Shown here: in pieces, positions 52,167 to 60,095 of the stretch
How positions within the stretch are numbered: position 1 is the stretch's first letter
Layout of the letters: every line of letters begins with the position of its first letter
Assembly (NCBI GenBank): GCA_934589145.1
Contig: CAKTNW010000006.1
Coordinates: 33,511 to 97,510, forward strand
Reading direction: 5' to 3'
Length of the DNA stretch: 64,000 bases
Source: an uncultured Oscillospiraceae bacterium
GTDB taxonomy: Bacteria; Bacillota; Clostridia; Oscillospirales; Oscillospiraceae
Program-made: the position numbers and the translations under genes
The notes under the pieces: model-generated
What the model was told of the DNA's origin: nothing
Databases searched by the model: none
Seen by the model: the letters and a program-made list of their open reading frames with translations, nothing else

Positions 52167-52196
52167 AGTCCTGAAATCTTGCGATTTCAGGACTTT
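52167..52196 (-). terminator. Native terminator of the disrupted tRNA-fMet
   Basis: AAGTCCTGAAATC / GATTTCAGGACTT stem with loop TTGC just 3' of the tRNA fragment on the minus strand, followed by TTCTTTGC. It shows that the left side is the original tRNA locus. Confidence 0.75.
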
Positions 52197-52198
52197 GT

Positions 52199-52243
52199 TG
52201 GTTGCGGGAGAGGGACTTGAACCCCCGACCTCCGGGTTATGAG
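52199..52243 (-). pseudogene. 3' half of initiator tRNA-fMet (attachment-site remnant)
   Basis: Read on the minus strand, CTCATAACCC then GGAGGTC, a T arm (GGGGGTTCAAGTCCCTC) and TCCCGCAACCA form the 3' half of an initiator tRNA: CAT anticodon, CCC of the three G-C pairs, and A72 at the end of the acceptor strand. The 5' half is absent; sequence beyond 52243 is unrelated. This is what is left when an integrase inserts into a tRNA 3' end; a complete tRNA would be expected at the other end of the element. Confidence 0.85.
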
Positions 52244-52672
52244 AAATGCACCGTGAATTTCTTGTAGTCCCATAGCGGCGCATATAATCCCAGAAAGTCA
52301 GTGTTTTCAAGGGTTTCGAGGAATCTGCATTCCTCTTCGTTCCCATCCCGTACCATGAAATCCTGTAGCGGTTGGTGTCAGCGTTGGTGTCAACTCCGAG
52401 AGCAGGGCCATGAGACGGCCGATTTTGTTGACCCAACCACGCAAAAAACGCACCTTTAGGTTTTTAACTCTAAGGGATTCAGTTCATTGGGGTTCGGACA
52501 AAACAAGAAACAGACCATCAGGCACATGAATCGTACCAACATCTAAATAGCGCAATGGCGCAGCATTACCAGCGGAACATCATTCCACATTTGGCAATGC
52601 TGCGCCGCTTTTGTTCTATGCCAATTATAACACAAGGCTTCCTATTATGGAAGCGCATTTCAGGAGGTTTCC
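52244..52672. other. Left end of the integrative element, non-coding
   Basis: I see no credible gene. Two TTGGTGTCA copies lie at 52372-52380 and 52384-52392, matching the repeats downstream of the integrase. An 11-bp inverted repeat (GGCGCAGCATT at 52557-52567 with AATGCTGCGCC at 52596-52606) encloses a 28-nt loop. A frame on the minus strand through the repeats and tRNA half is not a gene. Confidence 0.65.
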
Positions 52673-53338
52673 ATGTCAGAATATACACTTGAGATCAAAC
52701 AGATCGTAGACTATCCACGCTGCCGGATCTACCGGCAGTTCGTACAAGCCTTGATAGCAGACCGGAGCATTCGCGTGAGCGGAGGCTCCGGTCTTTTTTA
52801 TTTTGTCGTGCTCTGCGCCTATGCCAACTTCCGCACCTCATATAAGCGTATTGATGGTATCAGCTACACCATCTACCCCGGCGAATGGATCATGTCCGTG
52901 GAGGAACTGTCCCAGTATTTCCGCACACGCTTCCGCCGCCAGACCTTAACCGCATTGGAGGGACTGCAAAAGAAAGGACTTATCAGCTTCCTCATTCTCG
53001 GACATGGCAAGCTGGTCAAATTCAAGATTTGCGGCTGGCGGCGCCACAACACGATCCTCGATTATAACGCGCCCTGCCAGAAGGATACCGGCTTTTTCTT
53101 CTTCCCTGTCTCTACAGCCACAGAGCTGGTCAGCGCCGGTCACTGCTCAGAGATGGATGCCGTGCTGGATCTGTGGCTGAACACGGTCTATAACGATCCA
53201 CAAGTCCTTGGCTCAGATGTTGGGCCGGTGGTCTACCTCCGCAATGGCACAGGCTGCCCGCTGGTCAGCTATGCGGAGCTATCTGGACGTGGGAGGGTGA
53301 TTATGAGAATCAGCCCGCCATGGCCACCATGTCCCTGA
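52673..53338 (+). pseudogene. Element replication/HTH protein, 3'-truncated
   Basis: 221-codon frame starting after TTTCAGGAGGTTTCC. Residues 1 to about 203 (IKQIVDYPRCRIYRQF, YTIYPGEWIMSVEELSQYFRTRF, QKDTGFFFFPVSTATEL) match a conserved replication-initiator or regulator family of Clostridial integrative elements, whose members continue into a helix-turn-helix after VSYAEL. Here, after VSYAEL at about 53280, the sequence changes to that of a lipoprotein gene read out of frame, ending in an Arg/Pro-rich tail. The C-terminal third is therefore lost. Family assignment is from memory of its sequence. Confidence 0.7.
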
Positions 53339-53664
53339 CCCGGGGCAATAGCGCGGATCAGGGACGGATCACCTTCAAGTGGTGGTATACCAAGGACAAC
53401 GGCGATCCACAGGAGGTTTATGAAGGCGACTGGCTGCTGACAGACGGTGGGAAATTTCTGGGTTTGACCATGACCCGCACCAGCGGCCGGCAGTATAAAA
53501 AGGGCGAGGCATCCACCTCGGTGGAGGGCGCGTTCCGTATTCAGGTGCCTGAGGCTTTTGATATTGTCCCGGTCCTGAATATTTCTGAGGGTGCAAAGGG
53601 TGAACGGCTTCCCATTCAGCAGATACCCAATGAACTGCTCATGTTCAACCCCTCTCAGGGGTAA
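53281..53664 (+). pseudogene. 5'-truncated copy of the tandem lipoprotein family
   Basis: In the frame starting at 53281 the translation reads IWTWEGDYENQPAMATMSL and later TFKWWYTKDNGDPQEVYEGDW, matching the last third of the intact proteins encoded at 53695 and 54905 (WVWNGETDKPAIATLEL; TFIWWYESDYTTPEEVYEGDW). About 270 N-terminal residues, including the lipobox, are missing, replaced by the replication gene. The ATG at 53320 has no ribosome site. Confidence 0.85.
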
Positions 53665-53694
53665 ATAACAAGAAAAAACGGAAAGGAGGCACCC

Positions 53695-54873
53695 ATGCGT
53701 AATAATCGGAAGAAACTGTTCAGGCTTCTTGTGGCGGCGCTGCTGGCTTTTATGATGACGCTGTCGCTGACAGGGTGTCAGGTGGAGATACCCGGCATGG
53801 GAACCATCAATATTAGTGACGGAACGACCGCCGGCGGAACAGGCGGCGGCAACACGGGCGGCGATATAGGCGGCGAGCCGGGGGCCTATGACGATTCTCT
53901 GAATCTGCTGCGGCAGGAACTGGAAGAGCGTCACCAGGACGAGCGCTTCGCGGTGGCCTATATCGGCGATATCGACGGCAGCCTGAGTGATCTGGCGATT
54001 TCCTTGCAGGAGTGGATGAACAGCAAGGCGCCGATGCTGTGCGCCCAGTATCCGTTCATCCGGAATATCCCACAGGAGCGGGTGGTGGACGACAGAGGAA
54101 GCCTGTTCTGCGTGGTGCCCCGTGACCCCGACGCCACCGTGGTGGTGAACCGCATCCGGTGGAGCGAGGTGAAGGGCGACTACGAGACCATTAAGGAGCT
54201 TTACCGCAGCCAGAGTGGCGAGCCGATCCTGTTGTTTGTCTCCTACGATCTGGAGAAGACTCCCTTTGAAACCACGGAGCTGCGTTTGACCGACCGCTAT
54301 GGCGATACCCTGAGCTGGCTCCCCACCACCGGAGCGGTGTCGCTGCCCTACGACTATGAGAACGATAAGAACCTGGCTTTTGACTTCACCTTTTACTCGC
54401 AGGAGGGGAACGATGAAAACGACGGCAGCGACTTTGGCTGGACCTGCCCCGACGGCTCTCAGCTGACGCAGAGACTGTGGGTATGGAATGGGGAGACGGA
54501 TAAGCCCGCGATTGCCACCTTGGAGCTGAATGCCAACAGCAGTCAGGAGAACGATTGGGGCTCGGGCACCTTTATCTGGTGGTATGAGAGTGACTATACG
54601 ACACCGGAAGAGGTCTATGAGGGCGACTGGTCGCTGAGCGCCAACGGGGAATACTCCGGCGTGCTGACACTGGATATGACCCGCACCGACGGCAAGAGAC
54701 ACAAGCCCGGCGAGACGGATCGGCTTATCCATGACAGCTTTATTGTTCAGGTGCCCATGCTCTTTGAGGACTACAACTGTCTGGCCGTTGACAAGGGTAC
54801 GCACGGCTCCTATCTGCCCGTTCAGATGGAGCCGGAAACGGTGCTTTACTTCTATCCCCAGTGGACGGAGTAA
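53695..54873 (+). CDS. Tandem-paralogue lipoprotein A
   Basis: 392 residues. Signal and lipobox LSLTGCQ (Cys about 23), a Gly/Thr-rich spacer, then DDSLNLLRQELEERHQDERFAVAYIGDIDG, followed by beta-rich sequence and a C-terminal domain with WWYESDYTTPEEVYEGDW. It is nearly the same protein as the next gene, so they arose by recent duplication. I recognise no enzyme motif. AAAGGAGGCACCC precedes the ATG. GC content is like the core chromosome and unlike the flanking element genes. Confidence 0.82.
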   Translation: MRNNRKKLFRLLVAALLAFMMTLSLTGCQVEIPGMGTINISDGTTAGGTGGGNTGGDIGGEPGAYDDSLNLLRQELEERHQDERFAVAYIGDIDGSLSDLAISLQEWMNSKAPMLCAQYPFIRNIPQERVVDDRGSLFCVVPRDPDATVVVNRIRWSEVKGDYETIKELYRSQSGEPILLFVSYDLEKTPFETTELRLTDRYGDTLSWLPTTGAVSLPYDYENDKNLAFDFTFYSQEGNDENDGSDFGWTCPDGSQLTQRLWVWNGETDKPAIATLELNANSSQENDWGSGTFIWWYESDYTTPEEVYEGDWSLSANGEYSGVLTLDMTRTDGKRHKPGETDRLIHDSFIVQVPMLFEDYNCLAVDKGTHGSYLPVQMEPETVLYFYPQWTE

Positions 54874-54904
54874 GCGTGTGTGAACACGGAAAGGAGGCGA
54901 CGCC

Positions 54905-56089
54905 ATGCGTAATAACGGAAAGAATCTGACCAGACTGCTTGCGGCGGCGCTGCTGGCCTTGGCTATGACGCTGCCGCTGACAGGGTGTCAGGTGGAGATA
55001 CCCGGCGTGGGAACCATCAACATCAGTGACGGAACGACCACCGGCGGAACAGGCGGCAGCACGGGCGGCGGCACGAACGGCGGCGATATAGGCGGCGAGC
55101 CGGGGGCCTATGACGATTCTCTGGATCTGCTGCGGCAGGAGCTGGACGAGCGGCAGCAGGACGAGCGCTTCGCGGTGGCCTACATCGGCGATATCGACGG
55201 CAAGCTGAGTGATCTGACGGTTCCTCTGCGGGACTGGATGAATGATACGGCGCCGGGGCTGTGCGCCCAGTATGCCTTTATTCGGAATATCCCGCAGGAG
55301 CGGGTGGTGGGCGACAGCGGAAGCCTGTTCTGCGTGGTGCCCCACGACCCCAACGCCACCGTGGCGGTGAACCGCGTCCGGTGGAACGAGGCGAAGGGCG
55401 GCTACGAGACCGTTGAGGTGCTCTACCGCAGCGAGAGCGGCGAGCCGATCCTGCTGTTTGTCTCCAACGATCTGGGGACTGTCCCCACCGATACCACGGA
55501 GCTGCTTTTGACCGACAGTCATCCCGATACCCTGAGCTGGTATCCCATCCCCGGAATAGTGGCGCTGCCCTACGACTATGAGAACGACCGGAAGCTGGCC
55601 TACGACTTCACCTTTTACTCGCAGGAGGGGAACGACGGCTTCGGCAGCGACATCGGCTGGACGTGCCCCAGCGGCTCCCAGCTGACGCAGGAGGTATGGG
55701 CGTGGGATGGCCATACGGATAAGCCCGCTCTGGCCACTCTGGAGCTGCACGCCAACAGCAGTCAGGAGGACGATTGGGGCACGGCCACCTTTACATGGTG
55801 GTACGAAAGCGACTTCGTCACACCGGAGGAGGTCTATACAGGCGACTGGGGACTGACCGGCAACGGAGAATACTCCGGTGTGATCATGCTGGATCTGACC
55901 CGCACCGGCGGCAAGAGATACAAGCCCGGCGAGACGGAACGGATCATCCACGATAGCTTCATCGTGCAGGTTCCCATGGCCTTTGAGGACTACACCTATC
56001 TGTCCATCGACAAGGGACAGCACGGCTCCTATCTGCCCATTCAGATGGAGCCGGACACGGTACTTTATTTCTATCCCCAGTGGGAGTGA
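54905..56089 (+). CDS. Tandem-paralogue lipoprotein B
   Basis: 394 residues. The lipobox LPLTGCQ, Gly-rich linker (slightly longer than in copy A), EELDERQQDERFAVAYIGDIDGK-like core and the C-terminal WWYESDFVTPEEVYTGDW region all parallel lipoprotein A; differences are mostly substitutions. The leader GTGTGTGAACACGGAAAGGAG is repeated before this gene and before the short gene at 56124, so the duplicated unit includes the ribosome site. Function unknown; likely displayed on the outer face of the membrane. Confidence 0.82.
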   Translation: MRNNGKNLTRLLAAALLALAMTLPLTGCQVEIPGVGTINISDGTTTGGTGGSTGGGTNGGDIGGEPGAYDDSLDLLRQELDERQQDERFAVAYIGDIDGKLSDLTVPLRDWMNDTAPGLCAQYAFIRNIPQERVVGDSGSLFCVVPHDPNATVAVNRVRWNEAKGGYETVEVLYRSESGEPILLFVSNDLGTVPTDTTELLLTDSHPDTLSWYPIPGIVALPYDYENDRKLAYDFTFYSQEGNDGFGSDIGWTCPSGSQLTQEVWAWDGHTDKPALATLELHANSSQEDDWGTATFTWWYESDFVTPEEVYTGDWGLTGNGEYSGVIMLDLTRTGGKRYKPGETERIIHDSFIVQVPMAFEDYTYLSIDKGQHGSYLPIQMEPDTVLYFYPQWE

Positions 56090-56123
56090 TGCGCGTGTGT
56101 GAACACGGGAAGGAGACAACGCC

Positions 56124-56228
56124 ATGCGTAAATGCTGGAAAGGGCTGGCGGTGATCCTTGGGATCGCGCTGGTGGCCCTGGCTTTGTTCACTTGGCGCTG
56201 TGCGCGCCGGAAAAATAACGACGAATAA
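56124..56228 (+). CDS. 34-residue membrane peptide
   Basis: MRKCWKGLAVILGIALVALA is followed by a basic, polar end (CARRKNNDE): one transmembrane helix with a positively charged C-terminus. It uses the same duplicated leader (GTGTGTGAACACGGGAAGGAG) as the lipoprotein genes and its first three codons match theirs. It may be a small membrane protein or a remnant of a further paralogue. Confidence 0.55.
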   Translation: MRKCWKGLAVILGIALVALALFTWRCARRKNNDE

Positions 56229-56242
56229 TGGAGGTAAAACAC

Positions 56243-56896
56243 ATGAAAAGAAGCAGAAAAACCTTATTCGCCCTGCTGTTGGCCCTGGTCATGACACTGG
56301 GTCTGGCCGCCACCGCATGGGCAGCGGAGGGCGACAGCGGAACTGTGGTAGGACCACTACCGGATGGCCCCGTAATAAATCAGCCTACGCCTGAAGTACC
56401 GGAGGCGTATAAGATTCCCTTTACCAAAGTTGTGGAGCAGAAGGGCGCATTTGCTCCCGGCCCGAAGGATTTCTCCCTTGAAGCCTTTTTGCTGAATGAA
56501 AATGGCGGCGCAGATACACCATTTTACAAGTTTTCCTTTGACACCTCCGGCACGGGAATTGGCAGCTTTTCCAGTGAAATGACGATTCCGGCAAATGTAT
56601 TGGGTAATAGAGATGGATTCTATGTCCGTGAAGTGAACGGCGGCGCTAGCGGCTGGACGTATTCCGAGGATATGTACTATGCATCTTTTTCTATTGACGC
56701 ATCGGCTGGTATCCCTATGGTATTTGGCCCGCGCGAATTGTCAAAGATTTTGGGCATTTCTAAAAATAAGACTTATGAGGTCGTAAACAGGTATGATTTT
56801 CCTAAAATCCGAGTTGGCAGAAGAATCATCATCAGCAAAAAACACTTTTTGGAGTGGATGGACGCCAACTTTGGTAAAGAACGCAACAATACATAA
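56243..56896 (+). CDS. Pilin-like surface protein fused in frame to an excisionase
   Basis: 217 residues from the ATG at 56243 (GGAGG upstream). Residues 1-33 are a signal peptide ending AWA. Residues about 55-155 read like a Spy0128/FctA pilin domain (YKIPFTKVVEQKGAFAPGPKDFSLEAF and YVREVNG). From residue 159 (internal ATG at 56717) the sequence is an excisionase helix-turn-helix: MVFGPRELSKILGISKNKTY, FPKIRVGRRIIISKKHFLEW. The join is at about 56700-56716. The pilin half lacks its C-terminus and cell-wall anchor. Xis could be made as the fusion or from the internal ATG, which has no clear ribosome site. Confidence 0.75.
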   Translation: MKRSRKTLFALLLALVMTLGLAATAWAAEGDSGTVVGPLPDGPVINQPTPEVPEAYKIPFTKVVEQKGAFAPGPKDFSLEAFLLNENGGADTPFYKFSFDTSGTGIGSFSSEMTIPANVLGNRDGFYVREVNGGASGWTYSEDMYYASFSIDASAGIPMVFGPRELSKILGISKNKTYEVVNRYDFPKIRVGRRIIISKKHFLEWMDANFGKERNNT

Positions 56897-57042
56897 AAGG
56901 CACTTTTGTTATTTGCTTTGATTCCTGTTGAGTTTTCCTTCGGAAAGTCGTATAGATATTATGTGTGGAAAAACCTAAAGGTTTATATCCCACATGGTAC
57001 GATTTGTATGCCTGTACGACAGTAAGGAGGATCAATAAAAGT

Positions 57043-58497
57043 ATGGGCAAAAAGAAAGCAAATGGAGAAGGATCCATTACAAAACGCAAAGATGGCCGCT
57101 ACATGGGACGCTATACAGTGGAAAGCAAACGAAAAGCGGTCTATGGCGATTCTTTCGAGGAGGTGAGGCAGAAACTCAACGAGATACTGAACGAGATTGC
57201 AAAAGGTGCCTACGTAGAACCCAATAAATACAGCGTGGAAAAATGGCTGCGAGAATGGTTAGAGTTATATGCCCTGCCAACGGTGAAGCGGTCAACATAC
57301 ATCTCCTATGAAGGATATGTACGGATACACCTTGTCCCGGAGATAGGGCAAATAAAGCTGACATCTTTGAGCACCAGGGATCTCCAGAAGTTCTTTAAGG
57401 AAAAAGCCGGTACAGAAGAGAAGAAGGGGTTAGCTCCGAAGACGTTGCGGAATATTTACAATATGCTTCATTCGGCATTAGACCAAGCAGTTGCTGACCA
57501 CAAGATTCTTAGAAATCCGACTTTGAATGTCAAATTGCCAAAGGTAAAAACCAAGGAGAGGCGTGTCCTCACTGTGGAAGAGCAGACGGCGCTACAGGAG
57601 GCTGTAAGCCGTGCTGATGAACTGCATGCCTATGGAATAACCTTTGCAGTCAGCACCGGGGTTCGTTTGGGTGAACTGCTGGCCTTACGCTGGAAAGATG
57701 TGAATGAAAAAGAACATTACGTCTACGTCAGGAGAACACTGGGCAGGCTGCAGAAAGTTGATGGAAAGGGACGTCTCATGAAAAAAGAAAAAGGCGTTCC
57801 TTCGACGGAAATTGTTGTACGTTCCCCCAAATCTGAATTGTCCATGCGAAAAATACCATTGTTCGATGAGTTGTGGAACGACTTGATGGCATACAAAGAA
57901 AAACAGAACGCTCTAAAGGATGCACTTGGATCAGAGTATCAGGATCAGGGCTATATTTTTGCCACGCCACTGGGTCATCACAACGATCCAAAAGTCTACC
58001 AAACGCTTTTTAAGCGCATAGTAGCCGATGCTGGAATCGAATCTGCGAACTTCCATGCGCTGCGTCATACATTTGCGACACGGGCGTTGGAGTCAGGCAT
58101 GGACATTAAGGTGTTGTCTGCATTACTGGGCCATGCGCAGGCGTCAACTACGCTTAATCTCTATGGACATGTCCTTCCGGATCATAAGAAGATCAGCATG
58201 GAGAAAATGCGAGGCAACTATATGAGCTGCAGCAGTATAAGCGGCAGTTCTGATGATACTTCCGCAGATGTTCCGCAGACTCAAGACCCGACCATTAGCA
58301 CCATAGAGGATGCCCAGCATAATCAAGAGCCTGCCATCGACACTACTGCGGAAAATCTTCAAGAGCCGGCCATTGACACTGCTGCGGAGAATCTTCAAGA
58401 GCAGGAACTGAGTGGTGACACCAATACAGCTATGCCGCAAGTTCACGATTTAGCCATTGACACCAACGCAGATGCGATACAAGCTCAAGCAAGCTGA
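57043..58497 (+). CDS. Tyrosine recombinase/integrase
   Basis: 484 residues from ATG at 57043 (MGKKKANGEGSI), AAGGAGG 13 nt upstream. N-terminal arm-binding domain, SAM-like core-binding domain (about 60-165), then the catalytic domain: R208 in STGVRLGELLALRW, ALRHTFATR with R341 and H342, and the nucleophile Y374 in LNLYGHV. About 100 extra C-terminal residues form an acidic tail with repeats (NLQEPAIDTAAENLQE) encoded partly by TGACACCAA units. It follows the Xis half directly, the usual Tn916-like order, and should catalyse integration at the tRNA-fMet site. Confidence 0.93.
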   Translation: MGKKKANGEGSITKRKDGRYMGRYTVESKRKAVYGDSFEEVRQKLNEILNEIAKGAYVEPNKYSVEKWLREWLELYALPTVKRSTYISYEGYVRIHLVPEIGQIKLTSLSTRDLQKFFKEKAGTEEKKGLAPKTLRNIYNMLHSALDQAVADHKILRNPTLNVKLPKVKTKERRVLTVEEQTALQEAVSRADELHAYGITFAVSTGVRLGELLALRWKDVNEKEHYVYVRRTLGRLQKVDGKGRLMKKEKGVPSTEIVVRSPKSELSMRKIPLFDELWNDLMAYKEKQNALKDALGSEYQDQGYIFATPLGHHNDPKVYQTLFKRIVADAGIESANFHALRHTFATRALESGMDIKVLSALLGHAQASTTLNLYGHVLPDHKKISMEKMRGNYMSCSSISGSSDDTSADVPQTQDPTISTIEDAQHNQEPAIDTTAENLQEPAIDTAAENLQEQELSGDTNTAMPQVHDLAIDTNADAIQAQAS

Positions 58498-58752
58498 TTT
58501 TGACACCAATGCGTTGGAGTCAAAGCAAAAGCCATCCACGTCAGAATTGAAGAATAACCTCAAAAGAGCAGCTTATTTTTTCGGCATGGCTTGCCAGCAA
58601 AAATGGTGTCATTTGGTGTCAGGAAAGCGGTTGGTGTCAATCGTTGGTGTCAAGAGCATGAAAGAGTGTCAGAAAACCACACTTTCGCAACATCAAATAT
58701 CCGAAAGCCCGAACAATGCAGGACGCTGACACATTGGTGTCGGTTGGTGTCA
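58416..58752. repeat. Array of TGACACCAA/TTGGTGTCA repeats at the 3' end of int
   Basis: Perfect copies on the minus strand at 58416, 58458 and 58501 and on the plus strand at 58613, 58631, 58644 and 58744, plus variants at 58603 and 58734. The pair at 58626-58653 is almost identical to 52367-52393 at the left end. Spacing and orientation fit integrase arm-type sites. Confidence 0.65.
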
Positions 58753-59020
58753 CAGCAAAATGAGCAAAGAGATTTAAGGGTGCGGTGAAAACAAAAAGAA
58801 CCGCAAACCCTTTGAAATCAATGGGCTTGCGGTTCCTGTTTGTCATGCGTGACCGATTTAGATACACGCTGAAAATAGGAAGAATCGAGAGCTGAAGCGG
58901 CTTTGGGCTGTTTCAGCCATATTTTTTGCTTACAATTTCCCGTGATAGAGAAGAATCGACAGATTTTTAAGAGTGACCAAAATAGATACAGCCTCACATT
59001 TCCGATTTCCGTCTTTGCGC
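58498..59020. other. Non-coding region downstream of int
   Basis: Besides the repeats, it has a hairpin GAACCGCAAACCC / GGGCTTGCGGTTC at 58799-58836, preceded by AAAAA and followed by TGTTTGT, probably a terminator for int or for the minus-strand genes. Short frames on either strand here have no ribosome sites, and I reject them. No tRNA is visible. Confidence 0.55.
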
Positions 59021-59266
59021 TCATTTTCGCTTGCCGTGTTTTTGAGAATCACTTTCCCGATCTTTCAGCCATGCCTCAAATGCTCGAACATTTCCTTCGT
59101 GCGTATAGAATTCTCGAATGGCAGGGAGCAGTGATGCAGCCAACCCTTTGAGCGCCCACAAGTCAGGTTCGACTTTATCGAGGTTGTAATCTTCCACATC
59201 TGTGACTGTGCCATCCTTGTCAAAATGGATGATGCTGACGGGTATTCTGTTAAACTTCTCATCCAT
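59021..59266 (-). CDS. Small acidic accessory protein, unknown
   Basis: 81 residues, no membrane segment: IPVSIIHFDKDGTVTDVEDY followed by a helical FEAWLKDRESDSQKHGKRK tail. I do not recognise a named domain. It is the promoter-distal gene of a minus-strand accessory run and lies 51 bp after the antitoxin-like gene. An AAGATGG-type ribosome site is weak. Confidence 0.55.
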   Translation of the reverse strand: MDEKFNRIPVSIIHFDKDGTVTDVEDYNLDKVEPDLWALKGLAASLLPAIREFYTHEGNVRAFEAWLKDRESDSQKHGKRK

Positions 59267-59317
59267 CTTTTCTCGGCTCCTCAGCGGTAGAATCTGTTTC
59301 GATTTGAAATCGGCTCT

Positions 59318-59518
59318 TTATAGGCCGTCAGGCACTTCATCCGGAAAGCTCTCGGCAAACCAGCGGAATGGTATAAGAACCATATCTGGTAGACCGTTTT
59401 CTGTTATTACGAAGCCAATGTCCTCGTTGTCAATACGTTCCAGGATTTCATCCAATTTTTCGGCGAGCAGTGTTTGCTCGATGCGTTCCATTTCGGATAG
59501 CGGCGGCAGTCTTTTCAT
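59318..59518 (-). CDS. Phd/YefM-like antitoxin, orphan
   Basis: 66 residues. An N-terminal helical region (LSEMERIEQTLLAEKLDEIL) is followed by DNEDIGFVITENGLPDMVLIPFRWF, the typical Phd/YefM strand pattern (fixed positions for Asn-Gly-x-Pro and Leu-Ile/Val-x). The matching toxin gene is not adjacent; the next gene downstream is the unknown 81-residue gene. Confidence 0.6.
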   Translation of the reverse strand: MKRLPPLSEMERIEQTLLAEKLDEILERIDNEDIGFVITENGLPDMVLIPFRWFAESFPDEVPDGL

Positions 59519-59530
59519 TTTGACATCCCC

Positions 59531-59881
59531 TTATTCCTGCTGTGATGTGCTTTCTCCGGAAGATGCAGGGACAGGCTTTAGCGTACCGGTTATAAAATCA
59601 TACAGCGCTTCAGGCTCTTTCAGACAATACTTCATGGTGCAATCTGCTTCCCATACCGCATAGTCATCGGTCGCTTCATACAACCACCAACCGATATAGT
59701 CGTATTGATCATTGACTGCTTCTTTCAAAACATCTCTAAGAGCCAGCAGATACTTGTTTTCAACACCGTAGACAAAATGACCATCACCGACCAGATTGAG
59801 TGCTTTGCTAAACTGCTCATCAATGGACTCTTGCTCCTTTATCATCTGGAGTGCCTTGCAGAACCCTTCTTTACTTAACAT
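59531..59881 (-). CDS. Accessory protein of unknown function
   Basis: 116 residues from the ATG at 59881. Helical N-terminal half (LSKEGFCKALQMIKEQESIDEQF) followed by FVYGVENKYLLALRDVLKEAVNDQYDYIGWWLYEA, a Trp-rich pattern common in immunity-type proteins of mobile elements. Not identified further. It overlaps the upstream RHH gene by 11 nt; AGAGGAA precedes the start. Confidence 0.65.
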   Translation of the reverse strand: MLSKEGFCKALQMIKEQESIDEQFSKALNLVGDGHFVYGVENKYLLALRDVLKEAVNDQYDYIGWWLYEATDDYAVWEADCTMKYCLKEPEALYDFITGTLKPVPASSGESTSQQE

Positions 59882-60095
59882 TGGTGCTATTCCTCTCTTG
59901 ACCTTCCTGTTCCTCTTTCCACATTTTGAGAAGCTCAATTGCATGAGCCTGTGTGTTAGGATCGGCACAGTATTCGAAGAACTGTACCGCAGCTTCTTCC
60001 GGCGTGAGGCCATAAGGCTTTAGCACCTCGGTTACCTGTGCCAGCAGTTCTGCATCGATTTCAATGGTAATCGTTACTTTGCCATCATCCATCAT
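59871..60095 (-). CDS. RelB-like ribbon-helix-helix protein
   Basis: 74 residues: a short ribbon (VTITIEIDAELLAQVTEVL), then YGLTPEEAAVQFFEYC and a charged C-terminal helix (LLKMWKEEQEGQERN), like RelB/DinJ antitoxins. No RelE partner is adjacent; it overlaps its neighbours on both sides. Might instead be a DNA-binding regulator of the run. Confidence 0.6.
   Translation of the reverse strand: MMDDGKVTITIEIDAELLAQVTEVLKPYGLTPEEAAVQFFEYCADPNTQAHAIELLKMWKEEQEGQERNSTNVK

Noticed and set aside
52086..52436. 116-codon minus-strand frame
   Set aside because: It runs through the tRNA-fMet half and the repeats, so it is not protein-coding.
58740..58900. Right attachment site of the fMet element just beyond the repeat array
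   Set aside because: Only ATGAG (58758-58762) matches the left core, and no tRNA-fMet sequence is present; five bases are not enough to call a boundary.
58818..59024. 68-codon minus-strand frame
   Set aside because: No ribosome site, no recognisable sequence, crosses the hairpin region after int.
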